A DNA stretch of 64,000 nucleotides from positions 1 to 64,000 of IMG/VR virus record IMGVR_UViG_3300027659_000017. One strand, given 5' to 3'. Numbering within the stretch: position 1 is the stretch's first letter; each line of letters opens with the position of its first letter. Origin of the DNA: a virus. The notes under the pieces were generated by a model that worked only from the letters and a program-made list of their open reading frames with translations, ran no database searches and was not told the DNA's origin. Made by a program: the position numbers and the translations under genes. Shown here in pieces: positions 22,738 to 31,415 of the stretch.

Positions 22738-23436
22738 ATGTTAAATAGTACTATAACCATTAAAATGAAGCAAAGGCTGAACAAGCTTGACAGTCAGGAT
22801 TATGACAACATAAACTGCTGGCAAGTTGTTGAGGCTTTTAATAAAGCTCAGGTAGAATGGGTTAGAAGACAATTACATGGAATTAATGTTGTCAAAGAAG
22901 GTGATGAACAATCAACCCGAAGAAAGGATGACTTGCAAAAATTATTGATTAAAGAACCGGTTTCTTCTGTAAAGAAAGATGGATACTATGAGGGAAATCT
23001 TCCTGAGAATTATTTACAATGGAAACGTGTGGATGTATATGCAAACAAAGACTGTTGTGACAAAAGAAGAATGACAGTGTATCTTGCAGAAGAAGGTAAT
23101 CTTAATCAACTCTTGAGAGATAAAGCAAAACAACCTAACTTTGACTGGGCAGAAACATTTGCCACATTAATCAATAACACAGTACATCTTTATACAAACA
23201 ATGAATTTGAAATTGGAGATTCTTATTTGACATACTACAGACAACCAATTAAAATCCAAATTCAAAACTGTTCGGATCCTTATACCGGGATTACTTCTAC
23301 AGCAGAAGTACAATCTGAATTCAAAGATGATATAATAGAATTAATAATTGATGAAGCAGTAAGTATAATTGCCGGGGATATTGAATCAGGTAATCAGTTC
23401 TCAAGAAACCAAGAAACTGCTGAACGTAACAACTAG
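22738..23436 (+). CDS. Ring/adaptor-type structural protein
   Basis: This is a 232-residue protein with signatures I associate with crAss-like connector components: NCWQVVEAFNKAQVEWVRR near residues 22-40, NLPENYLQWKRVDVYA near 83-98, and a C-terminal part CSDPYTGITSTAEVQSEFKD followed by DIIELIIDEAVSIIAGDIES and N. It probably forms one of the rings between portal and tail. It is encoded before the ferritin-like gene and away from the other two ring candidates at 31994-33654. TAG is the stop. Confidence 0.6.
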   Translation: MLNSTITIKMKQRLNKLDSQDYDNINCWQVVEAFNKAQVEWVRRQLHGINVVKEGDEQSTRRKDDLQKLLIKEPVSSVKKDGYYEGNLPENYLQWKRVDVYANKDCCDKRRMTVYLAEEGNLNQLLRDKAKQPNFDWAETFATLINNTVHLYTNNEFEIGDSYLTYYRQPIKIQIQNCSDPYTGITSTAEVQSEFKDDIIELIIDEAVSIIAGDIESGNQFSRNQETAERNN

Positions 23437-23441
23437 AAGTA

Positions 23442-23942
23442 ATGAATAAACCAAGAATGTTAAAAAGAAGTTCAGAGACAACTTCAATACCTACTCCAAT
23501 GATGCCTAAGCCACAATCCATTAAACCAGAACCTACAGCAAATACAGGTGTAGGAGGTAGTTCATTAGATAACATGGTTGCTGCTTGTGCTATGGAACTT
23601 ATGAATGCAAGAAACAGTTTTCATAAACTTCATCTTAAAGTTACTGGAGAAGGTTCCTATGCTGCACATATTGCTATTGGAGATTTTTATGATGGTTTAC
23701 CTGGGCATGCAGATACTCTTGTAGAAAGTTATCAAGGTGTAACAGAAAAGATTCTTGCATGCAAAGATGTAGCATGTAGAACTCTAGATACTGTAGCAGA
23801 TGGTATTTCCTATCTTAGAGATATATATGCTATGATTACTAAATTACAGGGTATGTTACCATACTCAGAAATTGTAAATAATCTAGATCTTGTAAAAGAT
23901 TCAATTAACTCAACCAAATACAAATTAATTTTCTTGAAATAA
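23442..23942 (+). CDS. Ferritin/Dps-like four-helix protein (DUF5856 type)
   Basis: This is a 166-residue protein with a disordered N-terminus (about 40 residues), then MELMNARNSFHKLHLKVTGE (about 50-69), YAAHIAIGDFYDGLPGHADT (72-91) and LVESYQGVTEK. This is the pattern of DUF5856 proteins of large phages, which look like shortened Dps/ferritin four-helix bundles. His and Glu/Asp residues in the first two helices (H61, H64, H75, D80, D83, H88 by my count) could bind metal. A role in protecting DNA or binding metal in the virion is possible but unproven. Confidence 0.65.
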   Translation: MNKPRMLKRSSETTSIPTPMMPKPQSIKPEPTANTGVGGSSLDNMVAACAMELMNARNSFHKLHLKVTGEGSYAAHIAIGDFYDGLPGHADTLVESYQGVTEKILACKDVACRTLDTVADGISYLRDIYAMITKLQGMLPYSEIVNNLDLVKDSINSTKYKLIFLK

Positions 23943-23944
23943 TT

Positions 23945-23974
23945 TTGATTTCTCGGAAACTTTTGTTATATTAT
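23945..23974 (+). promoter_or_regulatory. Promoter of the abundant virion protein gene
   Basis: TTG (23945-23947) and TATATTAT (23967-23974) are 19 bases apart. The box lies 31 bases upstream of the ATG at 24005, and the gene ends in its own terminator. Confidence 0.5.
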
Positions 23975-24004
23975 AATATATTTATTAATTAAAAAACAAA
24001 CAAA

Positions 24005-25360
24005 ATGAGTTACTTTAATCATGCCTTTAAGAAAACTTTTGTGGCAACACAAGGGATTTCTACATTGAGCGGGGTTCAATTAGGTACATCTACTGCAAAC
24101 ATGTTGAGTGCTGGAGAGATTACCTTTATTAACCCTACAAATTATGAAGTTGAACCAGATCCAACAGATATTGATTGTTGTGATTTGATCTTGGCTGCAG
24201 GATCTTTGATGAGAAATGATAAGATTGGTCCATTTGCTGGAGGTTACCTTGAGTCTAACAAATCTAAAACTGTTAGATCAAAGTATGTAAGCAAGTTGTA
24301 CTATTCTCCAGCTAATGCTGCTCAAAGATATATTACTCACGTTGGATTGACTCCTTGGACAGATGTAAATCCTCCAGTAAGCAGCAATCCTGGTGAAACA
24401 GCTGGTAACTGTTGTAAAAATTTCTTGTGTGGTGAAACTTACTATCTACGTTTAGATGTTAAAGGTTCTCCTGCAATGAGATTGTTGAACCACAACTCTT
24501 ACTTGACTCTTGAAGCTTATACAGGATGTTGTCCAGATTCTCCAGATGATCCCCTTATTGCACCAATTGCAACTGATCCAGTATTGGTTTATATTCAATG
24601 GGCAAATCAAATCTTGAGATCTCCGTTGATGAATGGATTTGTATATCCAGTAGTTATTGATAATAACTTGGATGCATGGTATCCTCCAGGAACTCCAGCT
24701 GCTACAGTACTTGCTTTAGGTGGTGTTGGTACTTGGGATAACTATTCTTCTCCTGTTGGACCATACGATACTAACTGTGGTGGTTTAGTTCTTAACGGAG
24801 CTTACTATGAAACTAAATTTGATAACTGTACTTTCCAAGTTACAGACTTCTATGAAGTTGAGCCACTTAGAGTATATGCTTCTGAAGTAGATTTGAATGG
24901 TGCACCATGTGAATTCCAAGCACTTTGTGTAGGAGTTGAATGTTATGGTCGTCAAGCAAATGGACTTGGAGAAACAGTTGTACGTGATGTAATCTTGTCA
25001 GAATCTTACAGACAAAATCACTTCTCTACTGACTTCCGTATCAGAGAGATCACTCAAGGGTATGACATTCTTAATGCTGCTGGTGTATCTCGTACAGGTT
25101 TGTATGATAGAATCTACTTGCAACATAATGTTCCAAGATTGTACAATCCATCAGGAACATTTGACAATGATCAATACTTGTTAGAGATCATTGTACCAGT
25201 TGGAGATCCAGATAGTGTATTTCGTGTATTGGGAGATTGGTTGACAGCATGTAATGCTGAGTGTTCAATCTTGGAAAATGGTATTGGTATTCCATGTGCA
25301 ACACCTGTAGTTCCAATTCCAGGTGATCCGATTCCGGTTCCACCACCACCGTTACCATAA
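24005..25360 (+). CDS. Probably abundant virion protein
   Basis: This is a 451-residue beta-rich protein starting MSYFNHAFKKTFVATQGI, a start I associate with structural proteins of crAss-like phages. It has many Cys (for example DCCDLIL, GNCCKNF, TGCCPDS) and ends in a Pro-rich tail (PIPGDPIPVPPPPLP). Codon use is like the capsid gene (CGT and TTG frequent), and the gene has its own promoter and terminator, both suggesting very high expression. It could be an auxiliary capsid or decoration protein or a tail component; I cannot decide which. Confidence 0.55.
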   Translation: MSYFNHAFKKTFVATQGISTLSGVQLGTSTANMLSAGEITFINPTNYEVEPDPTDIDCCDLILAAGSLMRNDKIGPFAGGYLESNKSKTVRSKYVSKLYYSPANAAQRYITHVGLTPWTDVNPPVSSNPGETAGNCCKNFLCGETYYLRLDVKGSPAMRLLNHNSYLTLEAYTGCCPDSPDDPLIAPIATDPVLVYIQWANQILRSPLMNGFVYPVVIDNNLDAWYPPGTPAATVLALGGVGTWDNYSSPVGPYDTNCGGLVLNGAYYETKFDNCTFQVTDFYEVEPLRVYASEVDLNGAPCEFQALCVGVECYGRQANGLGETVVRDVILSESYRQNHFSTDFRIREITQGYDILNAAGVSRTGLYDRIYLQHNVPRLYNPSGTFDNDQYLLEIIVPVGDPDSVFRVLGDWLTACNAECSILENGIGIPCATPVVPIPGDPIPVPPPPLP

Positions 25361-25381
25361 TCTGAATAACTATAAACTCAT

Positions 25382-25420
25382 AAAAGGAGAGTGAGAGTCT
25401 AATCTTTCCTCTCCTTTTTT
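25382..25420 (+). terminator. Terminator after the abundant virion protein gene
   Basis: The arms AAAAGGAGAG (25382-25391) and CTCTCCTTTT (25409-25418) are perfectly complementary, and the T run continues beyond them. Confidence 0.8.
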
Positions 25421-25432
25421 TATATAATTACT

Positions 25433-25975
25433 ATGGCAAATCATGTTTTAAGTTTGGAAATACCTACTGTATCAAATCCTTGTGTATTAAAGATATTTGA
25501 TACAAGTGTATATTCTCCATTAGTGGGATTACAGAATCCAAGATTAGAAGTCGTAGTCCCTGGATTTACATACACGGCTGAATTGCCATTTGTACCAGAG
25601 TCTAGTCCAACATTGACTGCTTGTGACTTAGGTCTACAAACAACAAATTGTGGTACTAGTTATGTAAACTTACCTGATGGTATTTATGGTATTAAATACA
25701 TAGTAGATCCATCATGTCAAGTTTATGTTCAGTATAATCATTTGAGAATTACATGTGCATTGAATACATATGAAAAGATTTTATGCCGTCTCTCTGTTGC
25801 TGATTGTGATCCACCAGCTAAAGTAAAGCAAAAACTAAGAGATCTCAATTTGATTTATATGTACTTACAAGCTGCTAAAGCAAAAGTAGAAACATGTCAT
25901 GAGAATCAGGAAGGTATGACATTATTTAATTACGCAGTCAAACTTTTGAATAAGTTTGAATGTAAGAATTGTTAA
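25433..25975 (+). CDS. Conserved virion structural protein
   Basis: This is a 180-residue protein. The N-terminal half is a beta-sandwich with LEVVVPGFTYTAELPF and VNLPDGIYGIKYIVDPS (about 81-97). The C-terminal half is helical with Cys at the end (AKVETCHENQEG and NKFECKNC). I recognise the DGIY.IKY core from crAss-like and other Bacteroidota phages. It starts 13 bases after the terminator of the previous gene, so its promoter may overlap the hairpin (TATATAAT at about 25420). It is probably a tail or fibre-base component. Confidence 0.55.
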   Translation: MANHVLSLEIPTVSNPCVLKIFDTSVYSPLVGLQNPRLEVVVPGFTYTAELPFVPESSPTLTACDLGLQTTNCGTSYVNLPDGIYGIKYIVDPSCQVYVQYNHLRITCALNTYEKILCRLSVADCDPPAKVKQKLRDLNLIYMYLQAAKAKVETCHENQEGMTLFNYAVKLLNKFECKNC

Positions 25976-25993
25976 ACCCAAAAAACCAACAAA

Positions 25994-26188
25994 ATGAGTA
26001 AATGTCCAAATTGTGGAGCCCCGTTAAGTTGTGGCTGCCAAAAAAAGAAAGCTTCAAATGGAACATTAGTGTGTGCTAACTGCATAACAAAGTATGAAAG
26101 AACACTTTTAACTGAACCATCTGTACTTACTGATTTAGCAAAGAATGTGGGCCGGTATAAAAACTTAGAAAAGTTTATAAAGAAATGA
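25994..26188 (+). CDS. Small zinc-binding protein
   Basis: This is a 64-residue protein with CPNCGAPLSCGCQ at residues 4-16 and CANCITKYE at about 35-43, giving two pairs of Cys typical of a zinc ribbon. It is preceded by the leader AAAAACCAACAAAATG and overlaps the next gene by 4 bases. It lies among structural genes, so a small assembly factor is plausible, but no function is known. Confidence 0.6.
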   Translation: MSKCPNCGAPLSCGCQKKKASNGTLVCANCITKYERTLLTEPSVLTDLAKNVGRYKNLEKFIKK

Positions 26189-28599
26189 CAGTAATAGCTA
26201 CACCAATAGTAACAAATGTTATAAAGTTTGTTGAATGCTGTACAGGAGCAGAAATCTTTTTTAGAGGTTCTATTCCTGTAATAGATAATGTAACTTACTT
26301 TTTTGCTGGAGCTACACCTTTTCCTGGGACAGGTGGAGTATTGATGCCAGATACATGTTATACAGCATACAATCTATATGTAGATAATGCAGTATATCCT
26401 TTTCCACCAGCTATTAGTCAATTCATTAATTCAAAGATTGGTTGTACAGATTTAATGTGTCCATCATGTACTCCTATCGTGATACTACCATGTTACATGA
26501 TTATACCTTGTGATGGTACGGCACCTATTGTTTCAAATAATCAAGACTTTGCAGATACAGTAAATACATTTGCTGAAGTATTTAGTACACTCTATGCAGG
26601 ATGTGCATACATTGTAGAACTCACAGATAATGATTGTGAAGATGCAATTGATGTAGTACTGGTGAATAAAGTATGTAGAGCAGTATGTGATGTAAAATGT
26701 TACTATGTAGATAATAGTAATGGTGTATTATATGTAGATGCAGATGGTGCACTACAACAACTGTCGGCATTAGAAGCAAAACCATATGTAAAGATTTGTT
26801 CTAGTGTATATCCGGTTGTAGATATAAGTTCTGATAACTACCAGATTATAGATCTTGGTCTTTGTGATGTGGATGGTTGTCCTCAATTATGTTTTAAACT
26901 TACTAATTGTGATACTGAAGAAGTAATTTATACTAATTCAGATTCAGTATTACCTTACTTATATAGTCCAAATGCAGTAGTCAAAGTACTTGGAAAAGAA
27001 GGTTGTTGGACAGTATCAAATCTTGAAGAAGGGGATATATGTGATTGTCCAATTGATGTAGTAATAGTATCAAGTTATATTGATTGTCTAGCATGTCTTG
27101 GTTACACTAGTTATAAACTTACAAGCTGTGATAGCACCGATGTAATTTATACTCTAGATGATCTTTCTCAATATCTAACACAAACAATTAAACTTAATTG
27201 TGGTTGTTACACAATTGAACAGTTAGATGTATTACCTCCTAATGTACAGTCTGTATATGTAGAAGATACATTTAAATCATGTACAGAATGTCTTAGAACA
27301 TACTGGAAACTTACTGATTGTACAGGAGTAGCAAATGATATTTATACCTATTCTGATCTAGCCGAATATGATGGTGGAATAATTAAAATAGAAAACTGTG
27401 ATACTTGCTGGAGAGTTCTTCCTACTACAGAACACATCAATCCTACAACGGTAACCGTAGTAGAGTCTTTTGAAGAATGTATTGATTGTATTGAAAATCT
27501 ACTGCCATGTCAGTGTAGTACTATTTCTAACTACTCAATATATACTAAGAAGTATGACTATCTAGATTGTGAATTTAATCAAGGTACAATTACATTAGAA
27601 TCTGGAGAGACAAGTGAAAGAATGTGTGTATTGTATTGGTATCCAAATGTATATTGTGATTGTTTCTTAATAGAATTAAGGGTTGAAATTACTATTGGTG
27701 ACTTTCAATATTTTATATTCAAAGCAGAATCAAATGGAACTTTGTTAAATGGATTCCCAGTATACACAGTATGTCCACCATTTTCAACATGTGGTACAGT
27801 TTCTTTTGATGGAACTACATGGGTACTATATGATAACTTAGGAGTTGCAACTTTTATTCTTTCTGATCTTACTTCTACATCATGTCCTTTTGGTACTTGG
27901 CTTGATCCAAATGGGGAACCTATAGATAATACAGTTATAAGTAGTTATGCATGTCCAGACAGATGTACTTGCATTAACTTAGAAGTAAATGAATCTGGTA
28001 CTATAATAGACTATACTCTGCCAATTGAAGATTATGATGATAATGGTAATCCAATTTATAGTGATGGTACAGTATCATTAACCTATGATACAGATAGCAA
28101 TTGTTGGGGAATATATTATGGATCTAGTCAGTTTCCTACAGCTACAATGTGTGGGATGTTAACTGCATCATGTCCATTAGGAATATTTGTTGGTCAATCT
28201 ACAACTACATATGTAACTACTGACTGTACAGTAACTCCATTACCACCAGCATTAGAAGCTACAGATATTGTAAAGTATTTTGGATTGTGTCAGCAAGGAG
28301 TTTGTCCTCCTCCTGTTTTTGTAAATAACAGAACAGTTAGACCGGGATACAATACTCCAATATGTACACCTGCAAAGTATGATGCAATTACATGCAGTTT
28401 TGCAGATGCAATGTATAGACTGGTTCTTGAAAAAAGATATGGGATTACAAACTGTTGTGCAGAAGAAAATGAAAATGCAATAGTTCAAAAAGAACTTATA
28501 GATCTGCAAGCATTGAGAGATCCAAATTATAAATGTCCAGATTGTCCTTGTCCATGTAACTCTGGAAAAACATGTTCTACTTGCAAGTGTGGAAATTAA
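26185..28599 (+). CDS. Cys-rich repeat protein, probable fibre or tail-surface protein
   Basis: This is an 804-residue protein with over 50 cysteines. From about residue 235 to 435 it has at least three repeats of roughly 60-70 residues. Each reads C..C....Y.LT.CD....IYT..DL..Y....IK...CW.V, for example YKLTSCDSTDVIYTLDDLSQ and YWKLTDCTGVANDIYTYSDL. The C-terminus has CPDCPCPCNSGKTCSTCKC, which may bind zinc or form disulphides. There is no signal peptide. Such Cys-rich repeats occur in proteins of large marine phages, but their role is not established. A virion surface role is inferred from the fibre genes that follow. Confidence 0.55.
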   Translation: MTVIATPIVTNVIKFVECCTGAEIFFRGSIPVIDNVTYFFAGATPFPGTGGVLMPDTCYTAYNLYVDNAVYPFPPAISQFINSKIGCTDLMCPSCTPIVILPCYMIIPCDGTAPIVSNNQDFADTVNTFAEVFSTLYAGCAYIVELTDNDCEDAIDVVLVNKVCRAVCDVKCYYVDNSNGVLYVDADGALQQLSALEAKPYVKICSSVYPVVDISSDNYQIIDLGLCDVDGCPQLCFKLTNCDTEEVIYTNSDSVLPYLYSPNAVVKVLGKEGCWTVSNLEEGDICDCPIDVVIVSSYIDCLACLGYTSYKLTSCDSTDVIYTLDDLSQYLTQTIKLNCGCYTIEQLDVLPPNVQSVYVEDTFKSCTECLRTYWKLTDCTGVANDIYTYSDLAEYDGGIIKIENCDTCWRVLPTTEHINPTTVTVVESFEECIDCIENLLPCQCSTISNYSIYTKKYDYLDCEFNQGTITLESGETSERMCVLYWYPNVYCDCFLIELRVEITIGDFQYFIFKAESNGTLLNGFPVYTVCPPFSTCGTVSFDGTTWVLYDNLGVATFILSDLTSTSCPFGTWLDPNGEPIDNTVISSYACPDRCTCINLEVNESGTIIDYTLPIEDYDDNGNPIYSDGTVSLTYDTDSNCWGIYYGSSQFPTATMCGMLTASCPLGIFVGQSTTTYVTTDCTVTPLPPALEATDIVKYFGLCQQGVCPPPVFVNNRTVRPGYNTPICTPAKYDAITCSFADAMYRLVLEKRYGITNCCAEENENAIVQKELIDLQALRDPNYKCPDCPCPCNSGKTCSTCKCGN

Positions 28600-28611
28600 T
28601 TTGTATATTAT
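28581..28611 (+). promoter_or_regulatory. Promoter before fibre gene
   Basis: TTG (28581-28583) and TATATTAT (28604-28611) are 20 bases apart; the start codon at 28627 follows 15 bases later. Confidence 0.45.
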
Positions 28612-28626
28612 AAATAGAAGAAAAAT

Positions 28627-29994
28627 ATGAAGCCTTTAAATTTAGATAATAGACCGTGTTCTCCAATATCATCCAATTGTGTGGTATGGCAAGGACCTAC
28701 ATTAGATTGTATAAATCTATGTACTGGAGATACTGTATCTGATGTAGTAGCTAAACTGGCAACAGAACTTTGTACATTGTTAGATCAAACAAATGTAAAT
28801 AACTACGATCTTACATGTCTTGGAATTGCCGCTTGTGGACCAAAAGATTTTCAAGCATTGATTCAATTACTAATTGAAAAAATCTGTGAACTACAAGGAG
28901 TTACTCCTACAACAAAAGATGCTTCAGGGTGCCCAGATTGTGTTGTAACAGTGGCTGACTGTTTTCAAGTAGGTAATCAGACTACTATGCAATTACTTGA
29001 CTATGTTCAAATGATTGCAGAAAAAGTATGTGCACTAATTGATGAGATAGCTAGTTTGCAAACTCAGATCAATAATTTAGATATAAGAGTAACTGTATTA
29101 GAGAATACACCTCCTCCTACATTTACATTACCAAGTATCCAAACTAACTGTTTGGCCTCATATATGTCTGGTGCTGTATCAGCTACAATTGATCTTGTCT
29201 TAGATACATTACTGAATGATCCTACTATTGGTTATTGTTCATTGATTGGAGCTACTGGTTTACCAGGAGATTTACTTGCTGCAGTAGCTAGTCAATGTAT
29301 TACATCTGGTACTCCAACATTATCTGATAATCCTATTCCATTTGGAACAGTATATAGTGGTTCATGGATTGGATCTCCAGTAACTGTTGCAGATTCAATC
29401 AATAACATATGGATTGCAATTTGTGATATTTATGAAGGAGTAGCTAATTCAGGAGTTACAATTGTAGATGCCGGCCCTGGAATTGATGTTACTTCTACTA
29501 CTGTAGGATTAACAACTACATACACTGTATCTACATTGGGTGCAATGAATGCTCAAAGTCCTCCTCTTGATCAAAATACTTATCCTGGTCCAACAGGAAG
29601 TACTAATTTGTATGATGGGGAAAAACAAATAATGACTGAGATATATGATGATGATAACGCATATGATCCAGCTACTGGTCTTTGGACTTGTCCAGTTACA
29701 GGAAGATACAATCTGAGTTTTTATATTCATATGACTAACAACATTGTTGTTGGATTTGCATCTGGTATGGTGGTAGCAGGAATTGTTGCTGATGGTGTTG
29801 TAGGTTATTATGCTGTTAATACATGTTCTGTAGGTATATCTGTCATAAGACATATTGATATTACAGGTCAAGCATTAGGAGTTCGCTTAGTTCAAGGATT
29901 ACAATTAAAGTTAATGATGTTGAATCTAACAGATGTTAACTACGTATCTTCATCAGGAGACGTTGCTAGATTTGTTGTACAACGAGTAGGATAG
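28627..29994 (+). CDS. Fibre protein with a C1q-like C-terminal domain
   Basis: This is a 455-residue protein. The N-terminal part (about 1-95) contains CVVWQGPTLDCINLCTGDTV and a VVAKLATELCTLLDQ helix, a conserved anchor of crAss-like and other Bacteroidota phage fibres. A short coiled coil follows near 145-160 (SLQTQINNLDIRVTVLEN). The C-terminal about 125 residues (GLWTCPVTGRYNLSFYIHM onward) resemble a C1q/TNF-type jelly roll, used by many phage fibres as a trimeric tip. It should bind a host surface receptor. TAG is the stop. Confidence 0.7.
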   Translation: MKPLNLDNRPCSPISSNCVVWQGPTLDCINLCTGDTVSDVVAKLATELCTLLDQTNVNNYDLTCLGIAACGPKDFQALIQLLIEKICELQGVTPTTKDASGCPDCVVTVADCFQVGNQTTMQLLDYVQMIAEKVCALIDEIASLQTQINNLDIRVTVLENTPPPTFTLPSIQTNCLASYMSGAVSATIDLVLDTLLNDPTIGYCSLIGATGLPGDLLAAVASQCITSGTPTLSDNPIPFGTVYSGSWIGSPVTVADSINNIWIAICDIYEGVANSGVTIVDAGPGIDVTSTTVGLTTTYTVSTLGAMNAQSPPLDQNTYPGPTGSTNLYDGEKQIMTEIYDDDNAYDPATGLWTCPVTGRYNLSFYIHMTNNIVVGFASGMVVAGIVADGVVGYYAVNTCSVGISVIRHIDITGQALGVRLVQGLQLKLMMLNLTDVNYVSSSGDVARFVVQRVG

Positions 29995-30027
29995 AATTTA
30001 TATATGTATAATTTAAAATAAAACAAA

Positions 30028-31305
30028 ATGGCAACTAATAATTGTTCAACTCCAAATTGCGGATGTTCAAACAGTTACTCTGTAACTGCACCATGTCCAC
30101 CATCATGTCCTGAAGTATTTAATGCTCAGTGTATTGTATACACAGGAACTGATATTATGTGTAATCAAGATGTAGTAATCAAGAGATATGATTACCTTGA
30201 TACAATCATTACTAAACTTGTTAACTACCTATGTAATGTTGAAGCTCCAATTTCAACAGTAGTAGGATCAGAATATATTGATGTAGTATCTAATACTGTA
30301 GCTAACATAACCACTTATACTGTTTCTGTAGATATCCCAGCATTACAAGCATACTTTGATTTAATCATTGCTCAGACTATTGCATCTTCATTCTTTGAAG
30401 GTCCTGGAATTGATGTTTCAGTAAACCCTATTACAAGTGCAGTTACAATATCACATCAAGATACATCAAGTGTAAGTAACTTAAATAGTGATAACTCTGG
30501 CAACAGTTTTATCCAAGATATCTTCTTTACATTTGATACTTTTGGTCACGTAACTGGTGCATCAGTAGTACCGGGAACTGTAATTCCACCAAATGATTAT
30601 GACAGAGCTACAGTTAATCCAGATGTAGGATTTACATGGGGACCTAACAACGACCCTACAAATATACAAATTGCAGAGGCTCCTGGAGATACATTGAACT
30701 TTGTAGCAGGAACAGGTATTACTCTTAATGGAAGTACTGTACCTAGTACAGATGCAATTAGAATTACTAATAGTGATCCAGGTTCTGCTGTAACATTGGC
30801 ATCTGCAGGTGGTACTGAAACTTTGGTTAATGATGGTGTAGGACCTGCTTTGGTAACAAAAGGTTTAACGGCAGGTACAGGAATCTCTTTAACAGGTTCA
30901 GGAACTGACATTACTATTACTAATACAGCACCGGATGTTCCAGTTGTATTAACATCTGCTGGAGGAACTGAGACATTAGTAAATGATGGTACTGGTCCAT
31001 CTTTAGCTACTAAAGGATTGACTGCAGGTTATGGTGTTACATTAACAGGTTCTGCTACCGAAGTAACTATTGCTGCAGCAGTAAACAAGTATACATCAGG
31101 AGGTGTATCAGGAAATGCTGTTATTACTCACAGCTTAAATACAACTGCTATTGTTGTGTCTGTTGTTGAGTCTACATTGCCACCGGCACTTGCATTTTAT
31201 GCAGGAGTAGATTATACATTCTCTATTGATTCTTTGAATCAAATTACAGTAAGTGAAATAGTACCTGGAGCTCTGGGGAATTATAAAGTAACTGTTATAG
31301 GATAA
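30028..31305 (+). CDS. Fibre protein with tandem repeats
   Basis: This is a 425-residue protein. The Cys-rich N-terminus (CSTPNCGCSNSY, APCPPSCPEVFNAQC) and the segment CIVYTGTDIMCNQDVVIK resemble the anchor of the fibre gene before it. The middle has two tandem repeats of about 50 residues at nearly identical spacing: LASAGGTETLVNDGVGPALV and LTSAGGTETLVNDGTGPSLA. Each is followed by TKGLTAG and a VTLTGS-type strand. The C-terminal about 70 residues are a compact beta domain (ITHSLNTTAIVVSVVES). Such shafts are typical of phage tail fibres or spikes. A terminator follows. Confidence 0.7.
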   Translation: MATNNCSTPNCGCSNSYSVTAPCPPSCPEVFNAQCIVYTGTDIMCNQDVVIKRYDYLDTIITKLVNYLCNVEAPISTVVGSEYIDVVSNTVANITTYTVSVDIPALQAYFDLIIAQTIASSFFEGPGIDVSVNPITSAVTISHQDTSSVSNLNSDNSGNSFIQDIFFTFDTFGHVTGASVVPGTVIPPNDYDRATVNPDVGFTWGPNNDPTNIQIAEAPGDTLNFVAGTGITLNGSTVPSTDAIRITNSDPGSAVTLASAGGTETLVNDGVGPALVTKGLTAGTGISLTGSGTDITITNTAPDVPVVLTSAGGTETLVNDGTGPSLATKGLTAGYGVTLTGSATEVTIAAAVNKYTSGGVSGNAVITHSLNTTAIVVSVVESTLPPALAFYAGVDYTFSIDSLNQITVSEIVPGALGNYKVTVIG

Positions 31306-31344
31306 TTGTTACAGGTTTGTTGGTTTCTGTGACAACAACGGCAA

Positions 31345-31374
31345 AGCCCCTACACTTGTAGGGGTTTTGTTTTT
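31345..31374 (+). terminator. Terminator after the fibre genes
   Basis: A perfect stem CCCCTAC (31347-31353) / GTAGGGG (31358-31364) with a 4-base loop is followed by TTTTGTTTTTT. Confidence 0.8.
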
Positions 31375-31383
31375 TGGTTACAT

Positions 31384-31414
31384 TTGTTAATGTCATTTAT
31401 TTTTAGTATATTAA
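31384..31414 (+). promoter_or_regulatory. Possible promoter of the ring-muzzle operon
   Basis: TTG (31384-31386) and TATATTAA (31407-31414) are 20 bases apart. The -7 box ends just before the ATG at 31416, so a transcript from it would start inside the gene or be leaderless; either the start codon or this promoter may be misplaced. Confidence 0.35.
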
Positions 31415-31415
31415 T

